In this document: positions 19,462-32,100 of the stretch, piece after piece | Numbering within the stretch: the stretch's first letter is position 1 | Layout: every line of letters begins with the position of its first letter | NCBI RefSeq assembly: GCF_963854185.1 | Contig: NC_085016.1 | Coordinates: 28,724,623 to 28,788,622 of the forward strand | Reading direction: 5' to 3' | DNA length: 64,000 nt | Origin: Sardina pilchardus | Lineage: Eukaryota > Chordata > Actinopteri > Clupeiformes > Clupeidae | Position numbers and translations under genes: made by a program | The notes under the pieces: generated by a model | The model's input: the letters and a program-made list of their open reading frames with translations, nothing else | Databases searched by the model: none | What the model was told of the DNA's origin: nothing

Positions 19462-20524
19462 TTATTATTTTTATTTTTCTTCTAACGTTTTTGTGCGTCC
19501 AATTCAGCTTCAACCGTTTAACGTAGAAACTTCGTTCAAACTGCGCTGCGTAGGTCTTACTTAGGTGACTTCAGCTTTGTATTTTTCAACTTTGAAAACT
19601 TAATCGTTGAATTTATATTAATTTTTTAAACCATTTTTTCTCCCATAGACTTAACATTGGATTATGACATCATAATAGGGCAATTAGAATCTTATGCCAG
19701 GTGGCCAGCCCCACCTGCAGCAGCTCTCTCTCTCTTCCAGGCTTTAAGCATACAATCTCTCTGAAGACTACACATATCCTGTTAAACTGTTTCCTCTGTC
19801 CACAACTGTTTCAAAATAAAAGTCCTCACTGCAATAATACACTATTAAATCATTTAACCATTGAAACTACTCAACTATTTAACTGTTCAACCATTCCAAC
19901 CATCAGTTATCATCAACTATGCCTCCAGTCAACTACATGAAACCTCCATGTACCTAGCAACCAACATAGCAACCATTAAAATTAAGCGTTTATGACCGTT
20001 TCCATAGCAACCAACATGATTTTACTACAGTAACTTCTTTATTCCTGATAGTGGCCACCATAGATACCCCATCAACAAATGTTTCAAAATAAAAGTCCTC
20101 ACTAGCAAGTTAGCTAGTTAGCATGGTTAGCATTGTTAACATAGTTAGCATTTTTAGCATAACTGCTAGAAATGGTTAGCTAAGTTAGCTAATCAACCTG
20201 GTTAGCATTGTTAGCATAGTTAAGCATTGTTAGCATAGTTAGCATTTGTAGCATAACTGTTAGAAATGATTAGCTAAGTTAGCTAATCAGCCTGGTTAGC
20301 ATTGTTAGCATTTTTAACATAACTGCTAGAAATCATTAGTTCAGTTAGAACTGTAATGTTTAAGCTTTAAACTGTCTACCTTCACACTATCAGCTTTTTT
20401 TAAACTATGCAACCACCATGTTTACCCTAGCTACACCTTAGTAACTATATCTACATTATCTACTGTATCTATACATTTTTACATTTTCATGCACTCGTAA
20501 TTTCCCTGGAATTACATTCTCTAG
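19462..20524 (+). repeat. Helentron-like unit 3, body with G-type tail
   Basis: Opens TTATTATTTTTATTTTTCTT, lacking a head. The tail is the variant CACTCGTAATTTCCCTGG ending CTAG at 20521-20524. By bracket order it belongs to the G-type head at 16765. Near-identical to unit 5. Confidence 0.75.
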
Positions 20525-20617
20525 TTAGAGTGCATGAAAATGCACTCTACTGTTATCCGATATCTTCTTATTAGAGTGCATGAAAATGCACTCTACTGTT
20601 ATCCGATATCTTTTTAT
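20525..20617 (+). repeat. Two orphan G-type heads (heads 11-12)
   Basis: Hairpins of the TAGAGTGCAT type start at 20526 and 20572. The junction from head 12 into the next head repeats the junction of heads 9-10 at 16765-16834 word for word (TCTACTGTTATCCGATATC), which points to duplication of a nested pair. Confidence 0.75.
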
Positions 20618-21760
20618 TACAGTGCATGAAAATGCACTGTACTGTTATTCCAAGTCTTCTTCTTATTATTATTATTAAACTTCTTCTTCTAACGCAGCCA
20701 ATTCAGCTTCAACCGTTTAACGTAGAAACTTCATTCAAACGTTGTTGCGTAGGTCTTGCTTATGCCATGCCTGCTTTGTATTTTTTAACTTTGTAACTTT
20801 TATACTTTTTAAACTATTACTTAAAAACTATTACCATTTCCCCCATAGACTTAACATTGCTCATTATGACATCACGGCAGCAATTAGAATCTTACGCCAG
20901 GTGGCCGGCCACCTGGGCACCAACTGTCAGTTTCTCTGGCTTTAAGCATACAGTCTCTCAGAAGACTACATATCCTGTTAACTGTTTCCTCTGTCCACAA
21001 CTGTTTCAAAATAAAAGTCCTCACTGCAATAATACACTATTAAATCATTTAACCATTGAAACTACTCAACTATTGAACTGTTCAACCATTCCAACTGTCA
21101 GTTATCATCCACTATGCCTCCAGTCAACTACATGAAACCTCCATGTACCTAGCAACCAACATAGCAACCATTCAAATTAAGTGTTTATGACCGTTTCCAT
21201 AGCAACCAACATGATTATACTGCAGTAACTTCTTGTTTCCTGATAGTGGCCACCATGGAAACCCTAGCAACAAATGTTTAAAAATAAAAGTCCTCACTAG
21301 CAAGTTAGCTAGTTAGCATGGTTAGCATAGTTAGCATTTTTAGCATAAATGCAAAAAATCATCAACTAAGTTAGCTAATCAACCTGGTTAGCATTGTTAG
21401 CAAATTTAGCATTGTTAGCATTTTTAGCATTACTGCTAGAAATCATCGGTTAAGTTAGCTAATCAACCTGGTTAGCATTGTTAATAAAGTTAGCATTGCT
21501 AACATTATTAGCATTTTTAACGTAACTGCTAGAAATCATTAGCTAAGTTAGCTAATCAACATTTTAACATGAATAGAAATCATTAGTTAAGTTAGAACTG
21601 GAATGTTTCATCTTTTAACTGTCTACCTTCACACTATCAACTCTCTGTAAACTATGCAACCACCATGTTTACCCTAGCTACACCTTAGTAACCATATCTA
21701 CATTATCTATCTATTTTTGCATTTTCATGCACTGGTAATTCCTTGGAATTGCATTTCTAG
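20618..21760 (+). repeat. Helentron-like unit 4, complete
   Basis: Head 13 at 20618-20641, tail CTAG 21757-21760, about 1.14 kb. This is the best uninterrupted copy in this part of the cluster. Very similar to unit 14. Confidence 0.8.
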
Positions 21761-22822
21761 TTATTATTTTTATTTTTCTTCTAACGTTTTTGTGCGTCCA
21801 ATTCAGCTTCAACCGTTTAACGTAGAAACTTCGTTCAAACTGCGCTGCGTAGGTCTTACTTAGGTGACTTCAGCTTTGTATTTTTCAACTTTGAAAACTT
21901 AATCGTTGAATTTATATTAATTTTTTAAACCATTTTTTCTCCCATAGACTTAACATTGGATTATGACATCATAATAGGGCAATTAGAATCTTATGCCAGG
22001 TGGCCAGCCCCACCTGCAGCAGCTCTCTCTCTCTCTCAGGCTTTAAGCATACAATCTCTCTGAAGACTACACATATCCTGTTAAACTGTTTCCTCTGTCC
22101 ACAACTGTTTCAAAATAAAAGTCCTCACTGCAATAATACACTATTAAATCATTTAACCATTGAAACTACTCAACTATTTAACTGTTCAACCATTCCAACT
22201 GTCAGTTATCATCAACTATGCCTCCAGTCAACTACATGAAACCTCCATGTACCTAGCAACCAACATAGCAACCATTAAAATTAAGCGTTTATGAGCGTTT
22301 CCATAGCAACCAACATGATTTTACTACAGTAACTTCTTTATTCCTGATAGTGGCCACCATAGATACCCCATCAACAAATGTTTCAAAATAAAAGTCCTCA
22401 CTAGCAAGTTAGCTAGTTAGCATGGTTAGCATTGTTCGCATAGTTAGCATTTTTAGCATAACTGCTAGAAATGGTTAGCTAGGTTAGCTAATCAACCTGG
22501 TTAGCATTGTTAGCATAGTTAGCATTGTTAGCATAGTTAGCATTTTTAGCATAACTGTTAGAAATGATTAGCTAAGTTAGCTAATCAGCCTGGTTAGCAT
22601 TGTTAGCATTTTTAACATAACTGCTAGAAATCATTAGTTCAGTTAGAACTGTAATGTTTAAGCTTTAAACTGTCTACCTTCACACTATCAGCTTTCTTTA
22701 AACTATGCAACCACCATGTTTACCCTAGCTACACCTTAGTAACTATATCTACATTATCTACTGTATCTATACATTTTTGCATTTTCATGCACTCGTAATT
22801 TCCCTGGAATTACATTCTCTAG
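21761..22822 (+). repeat. Helentron-like unit 5, body with G-type tail
   Basis: Headless; opens TTATTATTTTTATTTTTCTT; tail CTCGTAATTTCCCTGG to CTAG 22819-22822. Its bracket partner is the G-type head at 20572. Near-identical to unit 3. Confidence 0.75.
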
Positions 22823-23837
22823 TTATTATTATTATTAAACTTCTTCTTCTAACGCAGCCAATTCAGCTTCAACCGTTTAACGTAGAAACTTCATTAAAAC
22901 GTTGTTGCGTAGGTCTTGCTTATGCCATGCCTGCTTTGTATTTTTCAACTTTGTAACTTTTATACTTTTTAAACTATTAGTTAAAAACTATTACAATTTC
23001 CTCCATAGACTTAACATTGCTCATTATGACATCACGGCAGCAATTAGAATCTTAGGCCAGGTGGCCGGCCACCTGGGCACCAACTGTCAGTTTCTCTGGC
23101 TTTAAGCATACATTCTCTCAGAAGACTACACATATCCTGTTAAACTGTTTCCTCTGTCCACAACTGTTTCAAAATAAAAGTCCTCACTGCAATAATACAC
23201 TATTAAATCATTTAACCATTGAAACTACTCAACTATTGAACTGTTCAACCATTCCAACTGTCAGTTATCATCCACTATGCCTCCAGTCAACTACATGAAA
23301 CCTCCATGTACCTAGCAACCAACATAGCAACCATTAAAATTAAGTGTTTATGACCGTTTCCATAGCAACCAACATGATTATACTGCAGTAACTTCTTGTT
23401 TCCTGATAGTGGCCACCATGGATACCCTAGCAACAAATGTTTCAAAATAAGTCCTCACTAGCAAGTTAGCTAGTTAGCATGGTTAGCATAGTTAGCATTT
23501 TTAGCATTACTGCTAGAAATCATCGGTTAAGTTAGCTAATCAACCTGGTTAGCATTGTTAGTAAAGTTAGCATTGCTAGCATAATAAGCATTTTTAGCGT
23601 AACTGCTAGAAATCATTAGCTAAGTTAGCTAATCAGCATTTTAACATGAATAGAAATCATTAGTTAAGTTAGAACTGGAACGTTTCATCTTTAAACTGTC
23701 TACCTTCACACTATCAACTCTCTGTAAACTATTCAACCACCATGTTTACCCTAGCTACACCTTAGTAACCATATCTACATTATCTATCTATTTTTGCATT
23801 TTCATGCACTGGTAATTCCTTGGAATTGCATTTCTAG
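22823..23837 (+). repeat. Helentron-like unit 6
   Basis: Headless body opening TTATTATTATTATTAAACTT; C-type tail CTAG 23834-23837. By bracket order its partner is the G-type head at 20526, a subtype mismatch that marks recombination or conversion. The GTTAGCAT region is shortened. Confidence 0.75.
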
Positions 23838-24937
23838 TTCTTCTTCTAACGCACGCAATTCAGCTTCAACCGCTTAACGTAGAAACTCCATTCAAACTAT
23901 GTCGCGTAGGTCTTACTTACGCGATGTGTGCTTTGTATTTTTCAACTTTGTAACTTTTATACTTTTTAAACTATTAGTTAGAAACTATTACAATTTCCCC
24001 CATAGACTTAACATTGCTCATTATGACATCACGGCAGCAATTAGAATCTTACGCCAGGTGGCCGGCCACCTGGGCACCAACTGTCAGTTTCTCTGGCTTT
24101 AAGCATACAGTCTCTTAGAAGACTACATATCCTGTTAACTGTTTCTTCTGTCCACAACTGTTTCAAAATAAAAGTCCTCACTGCAATATTACACTATTAA
24201 ATCATTTAACCATTAAAACTACTCAACTATTGAACTGTTCAACCATTCCAACTGTCAGTTATCATCCACTATGCCTCCAGTCAACTACATGAAACCTCCA
24301 TGTACCTAGCAACCAACATAGCAACCATTAAAATTAAGTGTTTATGACCGTTTCCATAGCAACCAACATGATTATACTGCAGTAACTTCTTGTTTCCTGA
24401 TAGTGGCCACCATGGATACCCTAGCAACAAATGTTTCAAAATAAAAGTCCTCACTAGCAAGTTAGCTAGTTAGCATGGTTAGCATAGTTAACATTATTAG
24501 CATAGTTAGCATTTTTTAGCATAACTGCAAAAAATCATCAACTAAGTTATCTAATCAACCTGGTTAGCATTGTTAGCACATTTAGCATTGTTAGCATTCT
24601 TAGCATTACTGCTAGAAATCATCGGTTAAGTTAGCTAATCAACCTGGTTAGCATTGTTAGTAAAGTTAGCATTGCTAGCATAATTAGCATTTTTAGCGTA
24701 ACTACTAAAAAATCATTAGCTAAGTTAGCTAATCAACATTTTAACATGAATAGAAATCATTAGTTAAGTTAGAACTGGAATGTTTCATCTTTAAACTGTC
24801 TACCTTCACACTATCAACTCTCTGTAAACAATGCAACCACCATGTTTACCCTAGCTACACCTTAGTAACCATATCTACATTATCTATCTATTTTTGCATT
24901 TTCATGCACTGGTAATTCCTTGGAATTGCATTTCTAG
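23838..24937 (+). repeat. Helentron-like unit 7
   Basis: Headless body opening TTCTTCTTCTAACGCACGC; tail CTAG 24934-24937. GTTAGCAT repeats at about 24460-24740. Confidence 0.75.
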
Positions 24938-26706
24938 TTATTATTAAACTTCTTCTTCTAACGCTCGCAATTCAGCTTCAACCGTTTAACGTAGAAACTT
25001 CATTCAAACTTTGTTGCGTAGGTCTTGCTTATGCCATATGTGCTTTATATTTTTCAACTTTGTAACTTTTATACTTTTTAAACTATTAGTTAAAAACTAT
25101 CACCATTTCCCCCATAGACTTAACATTGCTCATTATGACATCACGGCAGCAATTAGAATGTTACCCCAGCTGGTCAGCCACCTGGGCACCAACTGTCAGT
25201 TTCTCTCAGGCTCCTCTCTGAAGACTACATATTCTGTTCCCCTGTATCCTCTGCGCACAACAGTATCAAAATAAGTCCTCCTAATTCCATCCAACTTTAT
25301 ATCCATTCATCTTCTTCAAACCATTCACTCATCCACCCATTCTAAACAGTCTGCCTATCAACAACATCAATTAGACGCTCTACATTGAACTTTTAAACAA
25401 TCTACTCTGTCTCAGGCTGGCTCTCTTAAGACTAGCCAGTTAAATTGATTACACCTGTATCTGTATCCACTACTCTCAGTAGAGAGCTGTGTCTCTCCAT
25501 TCTACAAGAATATAAGGCACATTCCATCCAACCTTCTATCCATTCATCTTCTTCAGACCATTCACTCATCCACCCATTAAACTGTCAATCAATATCTATT
25601 AAACAATCTGCCTATCAACATCCATTAAACATTCTATCTATCAACATTAATTAGACTATCTACATACAACTTTTAAAGTATTTACTGTGGGTCCCTCTCA
25701 AGCAGCGTTTATATGTCCTCCCTCGATCCTCGATCCTCAATGATCTACATAAAGAAAGATAGAAGAAGGGCTAGACTATCCCATTGTTGCCGCTCCATCA
25801 TTCTTTATGTAGATCAGTAAGGAGCGAGAGAGGACGCGTAAACGCTATGAGAAGCACCTTCTGTCTCAGGCTTTAAGCATACAATCTCATTAAGACTACA
25901 GATCCTGTTTCACTACTTCCTCTGTCCACAACTGTTTCAAAATAAAGGTCCTCACTGCAATAATACACTATTAAATCATTTAACCATTGAAACTACTCAA
26001 CTATTGAACTGTTCAACCATTCCAACTGTCAGTTATCATCCACTATGCCTCCAGTCAACTACATGAAACCTCCATGTACCTAGCAACCAACATAGCAACC
26101 ATTAAAAAGTGTTTATGACCGTTTCCATAGCAACCAACATGATTATACTGCAGTAACTTCTTGTTTCCTGATAGTGGCCACCATGGATACCCTAGCAACA
26201 AATGTTTCAAAATAAAAGTCCTCACTAGCAAGTTAGCTAGTTACCATGGTTAGCATAGTTAGCATTGTTAGCATAGTTAGCATTTTTAGCATAACTGCAA
26301 AAAATCATCAACTAAGTTAGCTAATTAACCTGGTTAGCATTGTTAGCAAATTTAGCATTGTTAGCATAGTTAGCATTTTTAGCATTACTGCTAGAAATCA
26401 TCGGTTAAGTTAGCTAATCAACCTGGTTAGCATTGTTAGCATTGCTAGCATAGTAAGCATTTTTAGCGTAACTGCTAGAAATCATTAGCTAAGTTAGCTA
26501 ATCAACATTTTAACATGAATAGAAATCATTAGTTAAGTTAGAATTGGAACGTTTCATCTTTAAACTGTCTACCTTCACACTATCAACTCTCTGTAAACTA
26601 TGCAACCACCATGTTTACCCTAGCTACACCTTAGTAACCATATCTACATTATCTATCTATTTTTGCATTTTCATGCACTGGTAATTCCTTGGAATTGCAT
26701 TTCTAG
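24938..26706 (+). repeat. Helentron-like unit 8, long form
   Basis: Body with an extra module of CCATTCATCTTCTTC and TATCAACAT repeats (about 25270-25680) and the 143-bp MITE at 25704-25846; tail CTAG 26703-26706. Confidence 0.75.
25704..25846. repeat. 143-bp MITE with AGCGTTTA ends, copy 1
   Basis: AGCGTTTATATGTCCTC at the left and GACGCGTAAACGCT at the right form inverted ends. TGATCTACATAAAGAA and its near complement lie further in. The same element in the same context is at 27754-27896 and 38218-38360, so it was copied with its host module, not inserted three times. Confidence 0.7.
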
Positions 26707-27753
26707 TTCTTCTTCTAACGCACGCAATTCAGCTTCAACCGCTTAACGTAGAAACTCCATTCAAATTTTGACGCGTAGGTCTTACTTACGCGATGTGGGC
26801 TTTGTATTTTTCAACTTTGTAACTTTTATACTTTTTAAACTATTAGTTAAAAACTATTACAATTTCCCCCATAGACTTAACATGGCTCATTATGACATCA
26901 CGGCAGCAATTAGAATGTTACCCCAGCTGGTCAGCCACCTGGCCACCAACTGTCAGTTTCTCTCAGGCTTTACAATCTCTCTGAAGACTACATATTCTGT
27001 TCCCCTGTATCCTCTGCGCACAACAGTATCAAAATAAGTCCTCCTAATTCCATCCAACTTTATATCCATTCATCTTCTTCAAACCATTCACTCATCCACC
27101 CATTCTAAACAGTCTGCCTATCAACAACATCAATTAGACGCTCTACATTGAACTTTTAAACAATCTACTCTGTCTCAGGCTGGCTCTCTTAAGACTAGCC
27201 AGTTAAATTGATTACACCTGTATCTGTATCCACTACTCTCAGTAGAGAGCTGTGTCTCTCCATTCTACAAGAATATAAGGCACATTCCATCCAACATTCT
27301 ATCCATTCATCTTCTTCAGACCATTCACTCATCCACCCATTAAACTGTCTATCAACATCTATTAAACAATCTGTCTATCAACATCCATTAAACTCTCTGT
27401 CTATCAACATTAATTAGACTATCTACATTCAACTTTTAAATTATTTACTCTGTCTCAGGCTTTAAGAGTACTCTGGCTCTCTTAAGACTAGCCAGTTAAA
27501 TTGATTACACCTATGTCAACTACTCTCAGAGAGCTGTATCAGTGTCTCTCTTAACAAGAATATAAGGCACATTCCATCCAACCTTCTATCCATTCATCTT
27601 CTTCAGACCATTCACTCATCCACCCATTAAACTGTCAATCAATATCTATTAAACAATCTGCCTATCAACATCCATTAAACATTCTATCTATCAACATTAA
27701 TTAGACTATCTACATACAACTTTTAAAGTATTTACTGTGGGTCCCTCTCAAGC

Positions 27754-27896
27754 AGCGTTTATATGTCCTCCCTCGCTCCTCGATCCTCAATGATCTACAT
27801 AAAGAAAGATAGAAGAAGGGCTAGACTATCCCATTGTTGCCGCTCCATCATTCTTTATGTAGATCAGTGAGGAGCGAGAGAGGACGCGTAAACGCT
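27754..27896. repeat. 143-bp MITE with AGCGTTTA ends, copy 2
   Basis: Differs from the copy at 25704 by a few substitutions, same flanks. Confidence 0.7.
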
Positions 27897-28792
27897 ATGA
27901 GAGGCACCTTCTGTCTCAGGCTTTAAGCATACAATCTCATTAAGACTACAGATCCTGTTTCACTACTTCCTCTGTCCACAACTGTTTCAAAATAAAGGTC
28001 CTCACTGCAATAATACACTATTAAATCATTTAACCATTGAAACTACTCAACTATTGAACTGTTCAACCATTCCAACTGTCAGTTATCATCAATTATGCCT
28101 CCAGTCAACTACATGAAACCTCCATGTACCTAGCAACCAACATAGCAACCCTTAAAATTAAGCGTTTATGACCGTTTTCATAGCAACCAACATGATTTTA
28201 CTACAGTAACTTCTTTATTCCTGATAGTGGCCACCAAGATACTCTATCAGCAAATGTTTCAAAATAAAAGTCCTCACTAGCAAGTTAGCTAGTTAGCATG
28301 GTTAGCATTGTTAGCACAGTTAGCATTTTTAGCATAACTGCTAGAAATGATTAGCTAAGTTAGCTAATTAACCTGGTTAGCATTGTTAGCATAGTTAGCA
28401 TTGTTAGCATAACTGCTAGAAATGATTAGCTAAGTTAGCTAATCAACCTGGTTAGCATTGTTAGCATAGTTAGCATTGTTAGCATTATTAGCATAACTGC
28501 TAGAAATCATTAGTTCAGTTAGAACTGTAATGTTTAACCCTTTGTGGACGGCCCATTGAAATATGGTTCGATTTCGAACCATGACGTCTTCGCCGTGTTT
28601 GAATCACGCATTTAACCTCACCGATGAAAAAAACTATGTAGATACGTTGTCAACAGCTAGCCAATCACTGTCAAGTAGTTTAGTTCGTTTTGGTAGCCTA
28701 TTGGCTTAGTTTTATGTCATTTTATATCTTGTGATTGCCCCGCCTCCGATACTTCCGCGTTCGGCTCATTCGCGGCTGTTCAATGAATAAGC

Positions 28793-28963
28793 ATGTCGGA
28801 CTGTACATATCGTCAAGTCCGTTTTTTAGCTGCTGAGGTGGCAGAAATGTCTTGTCAACACATAAATGATGACAATAGCAGTGAAGACAGTGAAATAGGT
28901 GGCTTATCTAGTGGAAAAGAGTACAAGTTGGACCGTGAACTGGATGAAGACTTTCCTGACTGA
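28793..28963 (+). pseudogene. Possible N-terminal piggyBac exon, 56 codons
   Basis: ATG at 28793 opens a short acidic frame (DDNSSEDSEIGG, then DRELDEDFPD) ending TGA at 28961. Acidic N-termini are usual in piggyBac transposases. The frame stops without an evident donor, so this may be a truncated first exon. Length and composition are the only support. Confidence 0.4.
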
Positions 28964-29804
28964 CTCCGACGACGACTAGCTGCTACGACGACAACAACTA
29001 TGTGAGTAAACAATAAAGTTCTTGAAACTCAAGATTGTATTTTACTACTACTTACACTACTTACAGCTTCATAAAACATTATATTTTCGTGGGATAACAC
29101 TCTGAGTAGACTGTGCCTTTTGTATGGTGTGTTTTTGTCTGTCACAACTGAAAGAAATCGCGCCTCGTGTTTGTTTATTTTTTATCGCGCTTTATCTCTC
29201 TCGCGGGTAAATTATTCGCTCTTTGCCAACATTGTAGTGTTGCTAGCATATTCTATGGGCATGTCTGGATGAAGAGCTGAATATAGGATGGAAGGAATAA
29301 ATAAATATCAGTGTTACTCGTTCTGTTTAGTTCCAGATATGTCTATTTTTGCTCCCTATAAGTAAGTAATGGCATAGCTATAAGAAAGTAATGGCATGCC
29401 TAGTAGGCCTAGGCCTAAGTAGCAACCTTCTCTGACTGAAAGTATACAGACCTAGGTGTTGAACATTGAACTTGTTTTTTTTTCTCAACTTCTAGACAGA
29501 AAGTAGCCTAATGACATTTAGTATGTAAGCAACCTTTCTGCTACAACCTTTTCTGACTGAATCTAGCTTTGACCTAGGTTGTAATCAACTTACTTTTTCA
29601 TCTCAACTTCTAGAAAGAAAATAATGACATAGTCAGTAGCAAATTTTCTGCCACAACCTTTTCTGACTGAAATTAGCCTTGACCTAGGTTGTGAACAACT
29701 TGTCTTGTTTTTTTATCTCAACTTTTAGAACTCAACATTCTCCTGGTTCTGCCACCGACAGAGGAGGATGACCCTGAGCCTTGAACCTGAAAGGACCAGA
29801 AGGA

Positions 29805-30414
29805 ATGCCAGAGCGACCGCGCCCAGGGAGAGGACGAGGGAGAGCTACACATCCAGTGAATCAACCTGTTGTCCAGACATATAGCTATGATGATCCAGAC
29901 ATGCTCAACCAGTTGCCATCTTTCCGTCCTGTACGCCAGCCTGGTGTTCACCTAGATGTACAAGTAACACGAGGTACCATGACCAAAGCCATAGCTTTTG
30001 AAAAACTTTTTTCTACAGATGCCCTCCTGCTACAAATGCACCTACACAAATGCTTATGCCTGGGAGGAAATCTCCAGAAAGCCCTATTATGGTGGCACAG
30101 ATGGTACAAGGAAAGAAACCAGTCCAGATGAATTGGCACGACTGATGGCCCTTGCAATGTTTTGTGGCCTTGTCCCAGTTAGTTCTTTTTACAGATACTG
30201 GAGCCCCAAAACCATGTACCATGGCCTGTGGGCACGCAGCATAATGTCAAGAGACCGGTTCAAAGCATTGATGCCAATGCTCCATGTTGTAGATACTGGT
30301 GCTGAAGATGAGCGTCATAAACTGTGTAAAATCATTGGCCTGTTAGAGACTTTCAAGGTGACGTGTAGTAAAGCACTTTACCAACCATTCCAGCATGTTG
30401 CTGTGGAATGGTGA
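29805..30414 (+). pseudogene. piggyBac transposase fragment (DDE_Tnp_1_7), frameshifted and truncated
   Basis: A PRPGRGRGRA basic stretch is followed by RQPGVHLDV and FEKLFSTDALLLQM. One frame over from about 30040 come CTYTNAYAWEE, ELARLMALAMFCGLVP, YWSPKTMYHGLW and MSRDRFKALMPMLHVVD, the N-terminal domain of PGBD/piggyBac transposases. The frame stops at 30414 just at the VxE motif that leads into the catalytic core. The next residues (MVKSK) are visible one frame over, but the remaining core and Cys-rich tail are absent. The frameshifts and deletion exclude activity. It would have cut and pasted at TTAA sites. Confidence 0.8.
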
Positions 30415-30419
30415 AATCA

Positions 30420-31147
30420 AAACGTAGTTTATGCTTCTATACAAGACCCTGGGGAATTTGTCACTGATCACATTCCTTGGGTACTGTTTATAGTGATTGA
30501 CAAGAGATTATTGTTTATTGCACATGAAAGCAGGAGGCACTTTCCATTACCATTGATCTGACATTGAGTGTTCATTCACTATTGATTGTTTATTGGAAAT
30601 GCACTTACCAATGAATTTACATTTACTGTTGACAATAAATAAGACATTTTTTTAGATTTTATTGATTCAGTGACTGTTCATAACATGCTTTTTCATCCTA
30701 AATAAGAAGCACTTTTTTAGTTGATGGTTGACTTTGTCCATTGCTGCTTATGTTTATTGATTGTTATTTTTCGTGATTTGATAATTGCACTTCTTTATTG
30801 AGTTACCACATCTAAAAAAAAAATGACTGAAGCAATATGATTTGTAATAATTTATGTTTGCAAATAAATCAACTAAATACAATCAAAATAGATGTTGTGG
30901 TGGTTTCCAAAAAAAGTTAAAATGTACATATTTGGGTTATTTAGGTGCAACTTTTCGTGGGTCACTAAAAGGTTAACACTTTCTTTTCCATAAGGATTTG
31001 TATTACCTGTCCTAAAGTATAGTGAAACATACCATATATAGCTCTGTCTCATGGATATATGGCCAAAATAACTTATTTTGACCATTCTGTCTGAATTTTG
31101 AGGTCAAATGTCAAATCGGGCAGTGAAGACATTCTACTCTGTAAAGA
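30420..31147. other. Non-coding interior of the piggyBac
   Basis: AT-rich sequence after the transposase remnant, with several AATAAA words (for example about 30636) that could serve as poly(A) signals. No open frame of note. Confidence 0.5.
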
Positions 31148-31897
31148 TTCTACAATTTTCTGAAAACGTACAGGACATAATGAATTGACCATAACTAATG
31201 AGCAGAAAGTGATAAATTGATTCTGTTTTTTTCCTTGAGTAGGGGACAACATTGCTAGTCTGTCATATACTCTAAGTTTTTCTCTATCGACAACAGAAAT
31301 TAGAGAAAAATAAGATTTATGTTGAAAAACTGTAATTTTCTCTTTTTTTTCGGATTAATTTTGAGCATATTTATCAAAATAATTATGCCACCCTCACACA
31401 TAATTACTTATGTTTTATACCATTTTAAAGTGCTCATTCTTCTGATCACAATGGTGTGTGTATTTTATCTCTGCTATGCAGTATGGCCACACCGTAAGCT
31501 TTTTTGTGCCCTGAGGTCATTATTCTACTATTTTCTGCAAACGTACAGGACATAATGAATTGACCATAACTTTTGAGCAGAAAGTGATAAATTGATTCTG
31601 TTTTTTTCCTTGAGTAGGGGACAACATTGCTAGTCTGTCATATACTCTAAGTTTTTCTCTAGCTACAACAGAAATTAGAGAAAAATAAGATTTATGTTGA
31701 AAAACTGTATTTTTTTTTTTTTTCGGATTAATTATGAGCATATTTCTAGACATAACTATGTTACCCTCACACATAGTTATTTATGTTTTATACCATTTTA
31801 AAGTGCTCTTTCTTCTGATTACAATGGTGTGTATATTTTATCTCTGCCATGTAGTATGGCCACACAGCAAGCTTTTTTGTGCCACGAGGTCATCAAG
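31148..31897. repeat. 375-bp tandem duplication inside the piggyBac
   Basis: CGTACAGGACATAATGAATT occurs at 31167 and 31542, and both copies continue in step through GAGTAGGGGACAACATTGC and CACCCTCACACATA to TTTTTTGTGCC. A few substitutions separate the copies, so the duplication predates or is as old as the insertion. Confidence 0.85.
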
Positions 31898-32100
31898 TGT
31901 GGAAAAAATGGAATGTTCGGGCAGTCAACAAAGGGTTAAGCTTTAAACTGTCTACCTTCACACTATCAGCTTTCTTTAAACTATGCAACCACCATGTTTA
32001 CCCTAGCTACACCTTAGTAACTATATCTACATTATCTACTGTATCTATACATTTTTGCATTTTCATGCACTCGTAATTTCCCTGGAATTACATTCTCTAG

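Larger units (their letters stand above)
28538..31935 (+). mobile_element. piggyBac element, 3.4 kb, internally decayed
   Basis: TTAA at 28534-28537 and 31936-31939; ends CCCTTTGTGGACGGCC and, inverted, CCCTTTGTTGACTGCC. Sister units have the uninterrupted site AATGTTTAAGCTTTAAACTG (about 20357 and 22656), proving a single insertion. It carries transposase fragments and a 375-bp tandem duplication near the right end. CCCTTTG plus TTAA is the piggyBac signature. Confidence 0.92.
26707..32100 (+). repeat. Helentron-like unit 9, hybrid long form with piggyBac insert
   Basis: Starts like unit 15 (CGCACGC opening, two CCATTCATCTTCTTC modules, MITE at 27754-27896) but ends like units 3 and 5, with a G-type tail CTAG 32097-32100. 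This suggests a recombinant. The piggyBac at 28538-31935 interrupts it; without that it is about 2.0 kb. Confidence 0.75.
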
